The notes under the pieces are model-generated. The model was not told where the DNA came from. It searched no databases and saw only the letters and a list, made by a program, of their open reading frames with translations. Positions 53,424 to 62,208 of a stretch of 64,000 bases of DNA are shown here, piece by piece. Positions within the stretch are counted from its first letter, which is position 1; each line of letters starts with the position of its first letter. Source of the stretch: Methylovulum sp. (GTDB taxonomy: Bacteria; Pseudomonadota; Gammaproteobacteria; Methylococcales; Methylomonadaceae); contig JAQTQZ010000003.1 in NCBI GenBank assembly GCA_028712695.1, positions 1 to 64,000 of the forward strand, given 5' to 3'. Both the position numbers and the translations under genes were made by a program.

Positions 53424-53879
53424 TTAATTGTCAGCGTTATTTACATGCACTATATCAAATACCGTGCCGCGAACAGCCGTGACTTTAACCTTGGTGTTAA
53501 TGTCGCAGTCTTTGCCATGCACTTTCCAGATAGAGTCGTCGACTTTTATTTTGCCTTCACCATTTTCTATCGCTTCATACAGATTAAAAACACGGCCTAT
53601 ATATTGGGCGCCGCGTTTGTTCAGTAAGGGGTGGTCTGATGTTACGATATTTTTTTTAGCAAAAAATTTCCACGCCATAATGGCGGTAATCGATAATACA
53701 GAGAACAAGGCGGTCTGTATTTCTACGCTGATTGATGGAATTAACCCAACCATACACCCCGTCACTACTGCGGCTGCCGCCATCCACAAAAAGAAAAAGC
53801 CCGTCACAAGTATTTCCAGCACTAAAAAAACAAGTGCAAATACCCACCAATACCAAAACACAAGTTCAAACTCGCTCAT
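53424..53879 (-). CDS. NfeD-family membrane protein (YbbK-type)
   Basis: 151 residues. Two to three N-terminal helices (about 7-28, 30-50, 53-73) followed by a C-terminal OB-fold-like domain (about 90-145, GRVFNLYEAIENGEGKIKVDDSIWKV). NfeD-b proteins pair with SPFH/stomatin proteins in membrane quality control, and here the gene follows qmcA by 11 bases. Confidence 0.9.
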   Translation of the reverse strand: MSEFELVFWYWWVFALVFLVLEILVTGFFFLWMAAAAVVTGCMVGLIPSISVEIQTALFSVLSITAIMAWKFFAKKNIVTSDHPLLNKRGAQYIGRVFNLYEAIENGEGKIKVDDSIWKVHGKDCDINTKVKVTAVRGTVFDIVHVNNADN

Positions 53880-53890
53880 AATATAACCTC

Positions 53891-54826
53891 TTATGCGCTT
53901 GGTGCGGAACCGTTCTTGTTCAGGGCTGCTTTCGCCAGTTCAGTAATTCCACCTAATGCGCCGATAACGCTGGATGATTCCAGTGGCATAAAAATAAGCT
54001 TGCTGTTATCAGCCGAAGCAATGCCTTTTAAAGCCTCGATGTATTTTTGGGCGACGAAATAGTTGATGGCCTGTATGTCACCTTTACCAATCGCTTCTGA
54101 GACCATCAAAGTTGCCCTTGCTTCCGCTTGTGCTAACCGTTCACGTGCATCCGCATCGCGGTAAGCGGCTTCTTTTCGGCCTTCGGCATCCAGAATCGCG
54201 GCTTGCTGCGCACCTTCGGCGCGTAAAATTTCCGATTGCCGTAAGCCTTCCGCTTCAAGTATTGACGCGCGTTTTAGGCGTTCAGCCTTCATTTGTCTGC
54301 CCATTGCTTCGACTAGGTCTTTAGGCGGGGCGATGTCTTTTATTTCAATACGCGTCGCTTTAATACCCCAGGGCGTTGTGGCGTCATCAACAACAGTAAG
54401 CAGTCTGGCATTGATGTCGTCGCGTCGGGACAGCAATTCATCCAGATCCATAGAACCCATGACGGTACGGATATTGGTCATCACCAGATTTAAAATGGCC
54501 CAGTCAAGCTTACTGACTTCATAAGCCGCCTTGGCTGCATCCATCACTTGGTAAAAAACGACGCCATCGACGGTGACCATGGCATTATCTTTGGTAATCA
54601 CTTCTTGTGAGGGTACATCCATGACCTGCTCCATCATGACCATTTTTCTGCCGATATTGTCAATGATAGGGATGATGATGTTCAGCCCCGGCGTGAGCGT
54701 GTTGGTATATTTGCCAAACCGTTCAACTGTGTATTCCATGCCTTGCGGCACTGATTTGACGCTCATAAATACCAATAAGATAGCAAAAACAAGTAATACT
54801 AAAACAAATATACCAAAGCCGCCCAT
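53891..54826 (-). CDS. qmcA: SPFH/Band 7 protein QmcA
   Basis: 311 residues. One N-terminal helix (about 4-24), then an SPFH domain ([23 protein letters not shown] and [18 protein letters not shown]) and an Ala/Glu-rich coiled coil with repeats of EGxRQAxILxAEG. It forms membrane microdomain scaffolds and is thought to be a partner of NfeD and of FtsH-linked quality control. Strong GGAGG-type ribosome site upstream. Two hairpins and a palindrome sit in its leader. Confidence 0.93.
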   Translation of the reverse strand: MGGFGIFVLVLLVFAILLVFMSVKSVPQGMEYTVERFGKYTNTLTPGLNIIIPIIDNIGRKMVMMEQVMDVPSQEVITKDNAMVTVDGVVFYQVMDAAKAAYEVSKLDWAILNLVMTNIRTVMGSMDLDELLSRRDDINARLLTVVDDATTPWGIKATRIEIKDIAPPKDLVEAMGRQMKAERLKRASILEAEGLRQSEILRAEGAQQAAILDAEGRKEAAYRDADARERLAQAEARATLMVSEAIGKGDIQAINYFVAQKYIEALKGIASADNSKLIFMPLESSSVIGALGGITELAKAALNKNGSAPSA

Positions 54827-54851
54827 GGAGCCTCCGATTGATAATGAATGA

Positions 54852-54883
54852 AAAGCTCAAATGAGCTTTGGCACGAAAGTGCC
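54852..54883. other. Tandem hairpins in the qmcA leader
   Basis: AAAGCTC-aaat-GAGCTTT (54852-54869) and GGCAC-gaaa-GTGCC (54870-54883) lie back to back about 25 bases before the qmcA start on the minus strand. The arms are perfect. Could be mRNA stabilising or regulatory structure. Confidence 0.5.
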
Positions 54884-54916
54884 TTGTTATTACAATGTAC
54901 TGCGATAAATTATAGG

Positions 54917-54940
54917 TTCTGAATCATAAATGATTCAGAA
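54917..54940. promoter_or_regulatory. 24-base palindrome in the qmcA upstream region
   Basis: TTCTGAATCAT-aa-ATGATTCAGAA, 11-base perfect arms around two bases. It lies in the gap between qmcA and the divergent small membrane protein, so it may bind a dimeric regulator of either or both. Confidence 0.5.
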
Positions 54941-55047
54941 AATTACTTATACAATGATTAAAATGGTGAAGTTATGTCCATGCTATTTCAAAAAGCATGG
55001 GTAATACAGTACTTCTTTTTTCAACCAACACTTAATTAGGTATGTAT

Positions 55048-55314
55048 ATGATAACAGCCGCTTTCGATTTAGCCTTGTGGACAGTCCTTTTCTTTATTGT
55101 TGGAATGATTAAACCCAAGTGGCCTTTATTTTTCCTAAAAAAACCCGACCGGTTTCTTATTGTAGTGATTACCACTGTCCTTGTGATGGTAACTTTCACG
55201 CTGTGGGGGGAAGGCAACCGCCGTGAAAAAGCTGAGCTGGAAGCCAAAAATGCACCGCCAAAAACGATTGCTCCGCCAGCCGCTGCGCCTGTGCCGGTCC
55301 CTCAAAATAAGTAG
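55048..55314 (+). CDS. Small two-helix membrane protein, unknown
   Basis: 88 residues with helices at about 6-24 and 35-53, then a charged stretch and a Pro/Ala-rich tail (APPAAAPVPVPQ). The phrase GMIKPKWPLFFLKKPDRF between the helices is basic. Not recognised. I start at the second ATG (55048) because TTAGG lies 7 bases before it; the first ATG is 2 codons upstream. It is convergent with lipA. Confidence 0.65.
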   Translation: MITAAFDLALWTVLFFIVGMIKPKWPLFFLKKPDRFLIVVITTVLVMVTFTLWGEGNRREKAELEAKNAPPKTIAPPAAAPVPVPQNK

Positions 55315-55335
55315 CTTTAACACATCAACATCTAG

Positions 55336-55374
55336 GGGCAGTGAAGACACAGGACATCGGAAGACTGCCCTTTT
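55336..55374 (+). terminator. Possible terminator of the small membrane protein gene
   Basis: GGGCAGT (55336-55342) pairs with ACTGCCC (55364-55370) and TTTT follows (55371-55374). The 21-base loop is long, so efficiency is doubtful. Confidence 0.45.
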
Positions 55375-55403
55375 GGATGCGCAGGGTCTCGTCCACGGCA
55401 TTC

Positions 55404-56369
55404 CTATGTGTTTGTGTCCAGTCCTTGGGCTTGTCTGTCCGCATGATATGAAGACCTAACCATCGGCGCACTAGCGACCTGTTTAAAGCCTAAGCTTTTT
55501 GCAAGTGCGCCATACGCATCAAACTGTTCTGGCGTAATATAGTTTTTAACGGGCAAATGGGCTTTGCTAGGTTGCAAATATTGGCCTAGCGTCAGCATCG
55601 AACAGCCGTGAGCCAGCAAATCCTTCATCACCTGACGCACTTCTTCTGGTTCTTCGCCTACCCCTAGCATTAAACCGGATTTAGTCGGTACCTGCGGTTG
55701 TGCGGCGTTAAAACGGCGCAATAAATTTAGCGAACCTAGGTAGTCCGAACCTGGGCGCACCTGCTTATACAGCCTAGGTACAGTTTCCAGATTGTGGTTA
55801 AACACGTCACAAGGTTGCTCTGCAAGCAGGGCGACCGCTTTGTCGATACGGCCACGAAAATCAGGGACTAGAATTTCTATTTTAGTGGTCGGCGTTTGTT
55901 GGCGGATTTTTTTGATGCAGTCGGCAAAATGGGCGGCACCGCCATCCCTTAAATCGTCCCGATCCACTGAGGTGATAACAACGTATTTTAACGCCATTGC
56001 TTCGATGGCATTGGCCAAATGCTGTGGCTCGTCTTTATCCAATGGCAGTGGCTTGCCATGCGCAACATCGCAAAACGGACAGCGGCGGGTGCATAAGTCG
56101 CCCATAATCATGAATGTTGCCGTGCCATGCTGGAAGCATTCGCCTAGATTGGGGCAAGCGGCTTCTTCACAGACAGTGTGCAAGCGGTGTTCGCGCAATA
56201 ATTGTTTGATGCGGGTGGTTTCGTCGTTGGCCGATATTTTTACGCGTATCCAGTCAGGTTTGCGTAAGGCGGTTTCGGGCTGTTCCACTTTTATTGGGAT
56301 ACGTGCAAGTTTTTCGCTGCTGCGCTGGTGGGATTCTGGAGTGGAACGGGAAGGTGCCTGATAGGTCAT
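55404..56369 (-). CDS. lipA: Lipoyl synthase
   Basis: 321 residues. The auxiliary cluster Cys are C67, C72, C78 ([12 protein letters not shown]) and the radical SAM cluster CTRRCPFC (93-100). RSSYHAD near the C-terminus carries the serine ligand of the auxiliary cluster. It inserts sulfur into octanoyl groups on lipoyl domains. Overlaps lipB by 4 bases. Confidence 0.97.
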   Translation of the reverse strand: MTYQAPSRSTPESHQRSSEKLARIPIKVEQPETALRKPDWIRVKISANDETTRIKQLLREHRLHTVCEEAACPNLGECFQHGTATFMIMGDLCTRRCPFCDVAHGKPLPLDKDEPQHLANAIEAMALKYVVITSVDRDDLRDGGAAHFADCIKKIRQQTPTTKIEILVPDFRGRIDKAVALLAEQPCDVFNHNLETVPRLYKQVRPGSDYLGSLNLLRRFNAAQPQVPTKSGLMLGVGEEPEEVRQVMKDLLAHGCSMLTLGQYLQPSKAHLPVKNYITPEQFDAYGALAKSLGFKQVASAPMVRSSYHADRQAQGLDTNT

Positions 56370-56977
56370 TGTGGTATATGTGAGGTAATGGCTTGAATTA
56401 GCCGGTCAGCGAGTTCAGCGGTGTTGATGGTGACGCCCAGATCGGCGAGCTGGGTGACTTTTAGCCCAGAATAACCGCAAGGGTTAATGGCATCAAACGG
56501 GCGCAAATCCATATTGTTATTTAAACTCAGGCCATGATAGCTGCAATGGTTTTTGATGCGTAGCCCTATCGAGCCGATTTTTTTGCCATCAACATAAACC
56601 CCCGGCGCGTCGGCTCTGGAAATCGCGCTAATACCGTAGCAGGCCAGAGTTTCAATCATAGTTTGCTCCAAAAGGGTCACCAGTTGGCGGATATTGATAG
56701 CGAGGCGGTTAATATCCAGCAAAGTATAAACTACCAATTGCCCAGGCCCGTGATAAGTGACTTGGCCGCCACGGTCGGACTGGATCACCGGAATGTCGGT
56801 GCTGACGCTCAACAAATGCTCACGCTTGCCATTTAATCCCAATGTGTAAACAGAAGGGTGTTCGACCAGCCATAGTTCATCAGGTGTTACCGTGCTGCGT
56901 GTGCGGGTGAATTCCTGCATAGCTTGCCAAGTGACTTGATAGTGCTGGGAGCCAAAATGACGGACGATGACGGGCAT
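56366..56977 (-). CDS. lipB: Octanoyltransferase LipB
   Basis: 203 residues. The substrate-binding [18 protein letters not shown] (about 65-82) and the catalytic Cys with the conserved Lys in [13 protein letters not shown] (about 158-170) are present. It moves octanoate from ACP to lipoyl proteins. A TTG at 57010 would extend it by 11 residues; I use the ATG giving MPVIVRHFG because it matches family length. Overlaps lipA. Confidence 0.94.
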   Translation of the reverse strand: MPVIVRHFGSQHYQVTWQAMQEFTRTRSTVTPDELWLVEHPSVYTLGLNGKREHLLSVSTDIPVIQSDRGGQVTYHGPGQLVVYTLLDINRLAINIRQLVTLLEQTMIETLACYGISAISRADAPGVYVDGKKIGSIGLRIKNHCSYHGLSLNNNMDLRPFDAINPCGYSGLKVTQLADLGVTINTAELADRLIQAITSHIPQ

Positions 56978-57061
56978 TAACCGATAGGTTGCTTTAGTGG
57001 TGGTTGGCAATTATGCTGGTTTATCTGCATTGCCTTCCTTTTACAGGTTCTGATGGCGTTA

Positions 57062-57325
57062 TTACAGCGCCATCAGAACATGCGGATGGTCGGTCAGATC
57101 CTGATAAATTGCATCCAGCTGCTGTTTGCTGGTGGCCTCTATCATGACGGTGACCGCCAAATAATTGCCGTCTTTACTGGGGCGGGTCTTGACTGAGTTT
57201 TCGCTCAAATCAGGTGCATGGCGCCGGACGATTTCGATAACCAGCAAATCGAGTTCAATGTGGGTTTTGCCCATTGCTTTAACGGCAAATTGGCAAGGAA
57301 ATTCCAACAGGGTCTCTTCGCTCAT
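57062..57325 (-). CDS. ybeD: YbeD/DUF493 family protein
   Basis: 87 residues. LLEFPCQFAVKAMGKTHIELDLLVIEIVRRH matches E. coli YbeD, a small ferredoxin-like-fold (ACT-like) protein between dacA and lipB. Unknown allosteric role. Start overlaps the aminotransferase gene by 4 bases. Confidence 0.9.
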   Translation of the reverse strand: MSEETLLEFPCQFAVKAMGKTHIELDLLVIEIVRRHAPDLSENSVKTRPSKDGNYLAVTVMIEATSKQQLDAIYQDLTDHPHVLMAL

Positions 57326-58164
57326 AAGGATTGTTTATAGGCTTGAAAAAATTGGTTCATGGTACGCCACATAGGGCCGGGCTTTCCATCCGCTACAAGC
57401 GTGCCGTCCAGTTCAATGACCGGCACGATCTCTCGCGTCGAACTGGTCACCCAGATTTCGCTGGCGGACTGCAATTGCGCTAAGGAAATAGGTGCTTCAC
57501 GGCAGGTTATGGCGTTTTGCCGGGCGATGTCAATGATCACGTCGCGGGTAATGCCGGGCAGGATGGCGTTGTCTTTAGGCGGCGTAGCGAGTATGTCGTC
57601 GATGACGACAAAAACGTTGCTGGCAGCGCCTTCGCTGACCATGCCGTTTTTGATTAAGATAGCTTCGCCGCTACCTTGTTCCAGTGCCTCTTGGCGATGC
57701 AGGATATTTGCCAATAAGGCAATTGTTTTCAGATTGCAAAACTGCCAGCGGCTGTCGTCGATTGTCACGGCTTTAATGCCGGTGTTCTGGCCTGCAAACG
57801 GGGCAATATCTGAACACATGACAAATACGGTAGGCTGGATACCCTCGGGAAAACCGTGGTCGCGCTTAGGGGCGACCCCTCGGGTGATTTGCAGATAGAT
57901 ATACTGGTTTTTGCTGGCATCAAGCAGGGGGGCAAAGATAGCTTGCCATTGCTCGCGGCTGTATGGGTTAGCCAAACGGATGCCGTTTAGGCTATTTTCC
58001 AAGCGTTGAAAATGGTCTTGTAAGTGAAACAGCTTGCCATAATAGCTCGGAATGACTTCGTAGATGCCATCGCCAAATAAGAATCCGCGGTCAAGCACAG
58101 ATATTTTGGCGTCCGCTAGCGGCAGATACTGGCCGTTTAGATAAACAGTTTTATTTTCCATCAT
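57322..58164 (-). CDS. dat: D-amino acid aminotransferase (class IV PLP enzyme)
   Basis: 280 residues. YLNGQYLPLADAKISVLDRGFLFGDGIYEVI (8-38) opens the fold; the PLP Lys is in NLKTIALLANIL (about 143-154), and GMVSEGAASNVFVV and ITRDVIIDIA follow. Makes D-glutamate or D-alanine by transamination. The class also contains branched-chain and 4-amino-4-deoxychorismate enzymes, but placement after dacA points to D-amino acid supply for peptidoglycan. Overlaps dacA by about 14 bases; a second Met lies at residue 2. Confidence 0.87.
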   Translation of the reverse strand: MMENKTVYLNGQYLPLADAKISVLDRGFLFGDGIYEVIPSYYGKLFHLQDHFQRLENSLNGIRLANPYSREQWQAIFAPLLDASKNQYIYLQITRGVAPKRDHGFPEGIQPTVFVMCSDIAPFAGQNTGIKAVTIDDSRWQFCNLKTIALLANILHRQEALEQGSGEAILIKNGMVSEGAASNVFVVIDDILATPPKDNAILPGITRDVIIDIARQNAITCREAPISLAQLQSASEIWVTSSTREIVPVIELDGTLVADGKPGPMWRTMNQFFQAYKQSL

Positions 58165-59323
58165 CAGATTTTTCCATCATCATCAAAATGCCGTCATAGA
58201 GCCTGCGGCCTATATTGCCTTGTTCTATGGTTTTTAACGCGATTAAGTCGCGGGTAAAAAGGGGTTCATTTTTTAGTGTAACGCTAACAGAGCCATGTTT
58301 TTCACCTTCACTGACCGGTGCGGTAATTTTTTTGTCAATATTGATTTCCGCTTTAAGGTCATTGTAATGCCGCCGAGGGATGGTGACATACATGTCTTCT
58401 GTCAAACCCAACGGAACGGTTTGGTCATCGCCTTTCCATACCCTGGCTTCACTTAAAGCAGTTTTGCCTTGGTAGAGTTTATGGGATTCAAAAAAACGGA
58501 AACCATAGTTCAATAAGGTTTGGTTCTCATTGGCACGGGCATTGGCGCTTCTTGCCCCCATCACCACGGAAATAAGCCGCATATCTTCTCTAAGCGCCGA
58601 TGCAACCAAACAATAGCCTGCATCATCAGTGAAGCCGGTTTTTACACCATCCACGGATTCATCACGGGAAAGCAGCTGATTACGGTTATGTTGGGTGATT
58701 TTGTTGTAAGTGAATTCTTTTTGGGAAAACCAAGGGTAGTAATTGGGGAATTCCCTGATTAATGCGCTGGTAAGCGTCGCTAAATCACGTGCGGTGGTGT
58801 AGTGGTCTTCAATTGGCAAGCCGTCGCTATTTTTAAAATGGCTGTTAGTCATGCCTAAACGGGCGGCGTGTTGGTTCATCATTTCGGCGAATGTTTCTTC
58901 GCTACCGGCGACATGCTCAGCTAAAGCGACACTGGCATCATTACCCGACTGGATGATGACCCCTTTGAGTAAATCTTCAATTTTGACCGGCTTGTTGACT
59001 TCAACAAACATCCGCGAGCCTGATGTTTTCCATGCTTTTTGACTGATGTCGGCAAAATCGTCCAAATGTAGGTGGCCATTGCTGATTTCCCTAAACACGA
59101 CATAAACCGTCATGATTTTAGTGAGGCTGGCTGGCGCTAGTTTGGTGTCGGCATTGCTTTCGGCTAATATTTTGCCAGTATGGTAGTCCTGTAAAATATA
59201 AGCGGTGGCGGCAATAGTAGGTGGCGGTGGCGTTGTGATTTCAGTTTCTTCTGCATTTGCTGGAAAAATGGCAATCTGCAAAATTAACAATAGAAGTGGC
59301 GCAAAGGCTTTAGGAAGTGTCAT
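58151..59323 (-). CDS. dacA: D-alanyl-D-alanine carboxypeptidase (PBP5/6 class)
   Basis: 390 residues from the chosen ATG, beginning MTLPKAFAPLLLL with a cleavable signal peptide (about 1-23). The penicillin-binding motifs are SLTK, SGN (VIIQSGNDAS) and KTG (VDGVKTGFTDD). A C-terminal beta domain ends in a helical anchor. It trims the terminal D-Ala of stem peptides. The in-frame TTG at 59347 would put eight polar residues before the signal peptide, so it is less likely. Confidence 0.92.
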   Translation of the reverse strand: MTLPKAFAPLLLLILQIAIFPANAEETEITTPPPPTIAATAYILQDYHTGKILAESNADTKLAPASLTKIMTVYVVFREISNGHLHLDDFADISQKAWKTSGSRMFVEVNKPVKIEDLLKGVIIQSGNDASVALAEHVAGSEETFAEMMNQHAARLGMTNSHFKNSDGLPIEDHYTTARDLATLTSALIREFPNYYPWFSQKEFTYNKITQHNRNQLLSRDESVDGVKTGFTDDAGYCLVASALREDMRLISVVMGARSANARANENQTLLNYGFRFFESHKLYQGKTALSEARVWKGDDQTVPLGLTEDMYVTIPRRHYNDLKAEINIDKKITAPVSEGEKHGSVSVTLKNEPLFTRDLIALKTIEQGNIGRRLYDGILMMMEKSDDGK

Positions 59324-59565
59324 GCTTTTTTTGGTGGGTGGGCTCAATAAAACAGGGGTCTATTGTACCATGACGATGAGGTTTTGTTGGCTTTCTTGAA
59401 GGGTCGGGAAGATGTGGCCCACAACCAACAAATGAACTGGGCGGCCCCAGTATGGCCTGTAAGCCACGTTGGGGCATTGTAATGGAGAATACGGAATATA
59501 AGCGTGTATGGATGGTTTAAGCGGTAAAGCGGTGTAGTGACGGGGATAGGCGTTTGGGCTGTTTT

Positions 59566-60075
59566 TTAGCCTGGTTGGTCACTATGGATTTGTGATAAAG
59601 CTTGATTATCGCTGATTGGTTTGATTTCAACAGAACCTGTGCCGACTTTTTGAATGCCTAGCTCTTTAGCGGCGGCGTAAGATAAGTCCATCACCCTGTT
59701 GCTATAGTAGGGGCCGCGGTCATTAATGCGGACAATAACAGTGCGGTGGTTTTTTAGATTGGTGACTTCCGCATAGGATGACAAGGGTAGCGTTTTATGG
59801 GCTGCGGTCATGGCGTACATGTTGTAGCGTTCACCTGTCGCGGTTTTTTTGCCGTGGAATTTGGGGCCGTACCATGATGCCCTGCCTAGCCTGCCATTGC
59901 TGTGTTTTACGGTGGTGAGGGAAAAGCCGGAGCGGTGCTTTGAATGGTGGCGGTGCGTTTTTGCTTTAGTATGATGTTTGGAGCCGCTGCGTTGCGCCGC
60001 TTCGGCCGTGGAAATTGAGCTTGTAAAAAAACCGCATAGCACAATAATCGAAATTGCTGATATGAGTTTGTTCAT
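59566..60075 (-). CDS. rlpA: Septal ring lytic transglycosylase RlpA-like
   Basis: 169 residues: signal peptide (1-26, cleaved near AEA), a basic His-rich stretch (KHHTKAKTHRHHSKHR), then the double-psi beta-barrel domain (about 61-150) with GRASWYGPKFHGKKTATGE and VRINDRGPY, including the RlpA catalytic Asp. No lipobox cysteine is placed at the signal cleavage site and the C-terminal SPOR domain of E. coli RlpA is absent, so its septal targeting must differ. Overlaps mltB by 4 bases. Confidence 0.85.
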   Translation of the reverse strand: MNKLISAISIIVLCGFFTSSISTAEAAQRSGSKHHTKAKTHRHHSKHRSGFSLTTVKHSNGRLGRASWYGPKFHGKKTATGERYNMYAMTAAHKTLPLSSYAEVTNLKNHRTVIVRINDRGPYYSNRVMDLSYAAAKELGIQKVGTGSVEIKPISDNQALSQIHSDQPG

Positions 60076-61070
60076 GGGAATGACCCTTTTTTATTTAAGA
60101 TAGATTGGCTTAATTGATAAACGGCCATGGCATATAAGGGGCTGTGGTTATATCGGGTCAGACAATAAAAGTTGTCTAAAACCGCCCAGAGTTCTTCGCC
60201 TTGTTCTTGTTTTAATTCAAGAATTTTAACTTTAGTGTCTAAAGCTAATGGCACAGATATTTTTAAGTTGAGTGATTCTAACGTTGCAAGTCTTAAATTA
60301 GGCTTAAGGTTGTCATTTAATGCGGTTTTATAAGTTGTTCCGGTTGCGGTAAGTGGCGCGGCAACCGCTTGTCCGGTTTGCCAATGATGCTGGACAAAGT
60401 AGTTGGCAATGCTGGCAATGGCATCGGCGTTGTTGTGCCAGATGTCGCGGCGGCCGTCGTTATCAAAATCAATCGAGTAGCTTCTAAAGCTGCTGGGCAT
60501 AAATTGCGGTATGCCCATCGCCCCTGCATAAGAGCCGGTGGGTTCTAAAGGGTTAAGCTGTTCGTCACGGCACAGCAGTAAAAAGTTTTCCAGTTCTGAG
60601 CGAAAAAACGGGCTGCGTGGCGGATAGGCAAAGGCGAGGGTGGACAGGGCGTCAAGCACACGGTAGTTGCCAGTGCGTTGGCCATACAGGGTTTCCACGC
60701 CGATGATGGCGACAATGATTTCTGCCGGAACGCCGTAACGATGTTCTGCCTTGGCTAAGGCGGCGGCGTTTTCTTGCCAAAATTTTACCCCGCCATTAAT
60801 GCGGGCTTCGGTTATAAATATCTTGCGGTAGCGATACCAAGGCAAGCCCTCAGCAGGCGCGGCCATTTTTTTGAGGATGTCGTCTTTTATTTCGGCCGAT
60901 TGGAATAGTTCATCCAGCCCGTTTTCATCAAACTGATGGTTGCTGGCCATGGTACGGATGAACTCATGGACTGGCTTGGTGTTGCTTAAATGGCTTGTGC
61001 AAGCGGAGATTAACAGGCTACAAGCAATGGCAAATGGTTTGATGGTTGTTGGGATGGGCAATGATGTCAT
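60072..61070 (-). CDS. mltB: Lytic murein transglycosylase B
   Basis: 332 residues. A lipoprotein signal with the lipobox LISAC at about 14-18. The catalytic Glu is in IIGVETLYGQRTG, with the MltB hallmarks FMPSSFRSYSIDFDNDGRRDIW and NHSPLYAMAVYQLSQ. It cleaves glycan strands to 1,6-anhydroMurNAc products, the substrates of the NagZ recycling route. I start at the ATG that shares its A with the rodA TAA (TAATG), not at an upstream start that would read through rodA. Confidence 0.93.
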   Translation of the reverse strand: MTSLPIPTTIKPFAIACSLLISACTSHLSNTKPVHEFIRTMASNHQFDENGLDELFQSAEIKDDILKKMAAPAEGLPWYRYRKIFITEARINGGVKFWQENAAALAKAEHRYGVPAEIIVAIIGVETLYGQRTGNYRVLDALSTLAFAYPPRSPFFRSELENFLLLCRDEQLNPLEPTGSYAGAMGIPQFMPSSFRSYSIDFDNDGRRDIWHNNADAIASIANYFVQHHWQTGQAVAAPLTATGTTYKTALNDNLKPNLRLATLESLNLKISVPLALDTKVKILELKQEQGEELWAVLDNFYCLTRYNHSPLYAMAVYQLSQSILNKKGSFP

Positions 61071-62200
61071 TAGCGTGATAAGCGTTTTTTGTGGGTGTGG
61101 ATGGACATCAGGATGCCAAAGCCGGCGAGCAGGGTGACAATCGACGTGCCGCCGTAACTGATGAGGGGGAGCGGGACGCCGACGACGGGAAGTATGCCGA
61201 TGACCATGCCGATGTTGACAAAAACGTAAACAAAAAAGGTGAAGGCCAAGCTGCTTGCCAACAACCGGTTGTAAGTGTCCTGCGCTTGGGAGGCTATATA
61301 CAGGCAACGGGCGATGATCAGCAAATACAAAACCAACAGGCCCAGGCAACCAAACAAGCCAAATTCTTCGGCAAACACGGCAAAAATAAAATCAGTTGAG
61401 CTTTCCGGTAAAAAGTCCAGCTCCGACTGGGTGCTGCCGAGCCAGCCTTTGCCGTAAATGCCGCCTGAGCCAATGGCTATCTTGGATTGGATGATGTGGT
61501 AGCCGCGGCCTAAGGGATCGGCTTCGGGATTTAAAAAAGTCAATACCCGGTCGCGTTGATAGCCGCGCATAAAATGCCAGATAATTGGTGTCAAGGCCGT
61601 CAGTGTTGCCGCAATTGCAATGATGAAGCGCCAGGATAAGCCGGCAAAAAATAACACGCCGGCACCGGAGCTGGCCACCAGCAGGGCGGTGCCCAGATCA
61701 GGCTGTTTGGCAATTAATAAGGTTGGGATAAGGATGAGGATAGTTGCGATGAAAAGCTGCTTGGTTTTAGGCGGCAGAGCGTGTTCCGCCAAATACCAGG
61801 CAATCATCATCGGCGTGGTTATTTTTATCATTTCTGACGGTTGGAAACGGAACCCGCCTAAATCCAGCCAGCGTTGTGCGCCTTTGCCGATTTGTCCCAT
61901 AACCAATACGGTGATAAGCAAAAATACCCCCATGCCAAAAAGTATCGCCGAATACCGTTTAAATTGGTAGGGATTGATATGTGCCAGTGCGGTCATCAAG
62001 GCAAATGCCAAGCCGACGCGGGCGGCCTGGCGCATCAGGGTAGCCATATCTTGGCCGCCAGCGCTGTATAAAATTATAAAACTTAGCAGTGCGGTAAGGC
62101 ATAAGCCAACAAATAGCGGAATATCTATATGCAGCTTTCTGAGGAGGGTGCCAATAAGGGAAGGCGGGTCAAAGTGCTCACTGCGAGTTTCTGATTTCAT
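61070..62200 (-). CDS. rodA: Peptidoglycan glycosyltransferase RodA
   Basis: 376 residues, about ten membrane helices. SEDS family: YQRDRVLTFLNPEADPLGRGYHIIQSKIAIGSGG is the highly conserved loop with the catalytic Asp region, and GVPLPLISYGGTS near the C-terminus. It polymerises glycan strands with PBP2 during elongation. Its stop is shared with mltB. Confidence 0.96.
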   Translation of the reverse strand: MKSETRSEHFDPPSLIGTLLRKLHIDIPLFVGLCLTALLSFIILYSAGGQDMATLMRQAARVGLAFALMTALAHINPYQFKRYSAILFGMGVFLLITVLVMGQIGKGAQRWLDLGGFRFQPSEMIKITTPMMIAWYLAEHALPPKTKQLFIATILILIPTLLIAKQPDLGTALLVASSGAGVLFFAGLSWRFIIAIAATLTALTPIIWHFMRGYQRDRVLTFLNPEADPLGRGYHIIQSKIAIGSGGIYGKGWLGSTQSELDFLPESSTDFIFAVFAEEFGLFGCLGLLVLYLLIIARCLYIASQAQDTYNRLLASSLAFTFFVYVFVNIGMVIGILPVVGVPLPLISYGGTSIVTLLAGFGILMSIHTHKKRLSR

Positions 62201-62208
62201 ACGGGTAT

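Noticed and set aside
53286-53627. 113-codon open frame on the plus strand
   Set aside because: It lies mostly antisense to nfeD, has no recognisable family and codon use unlike its neighbours; most likely a chance frame.
60072-61349. Long mltB reading with 93 extra N-terminal residues
   Set aside because: The extra part overlaps rodA in another frame and is His/Arg-rich nonsense; the lipoprotein signal begins at 61070.
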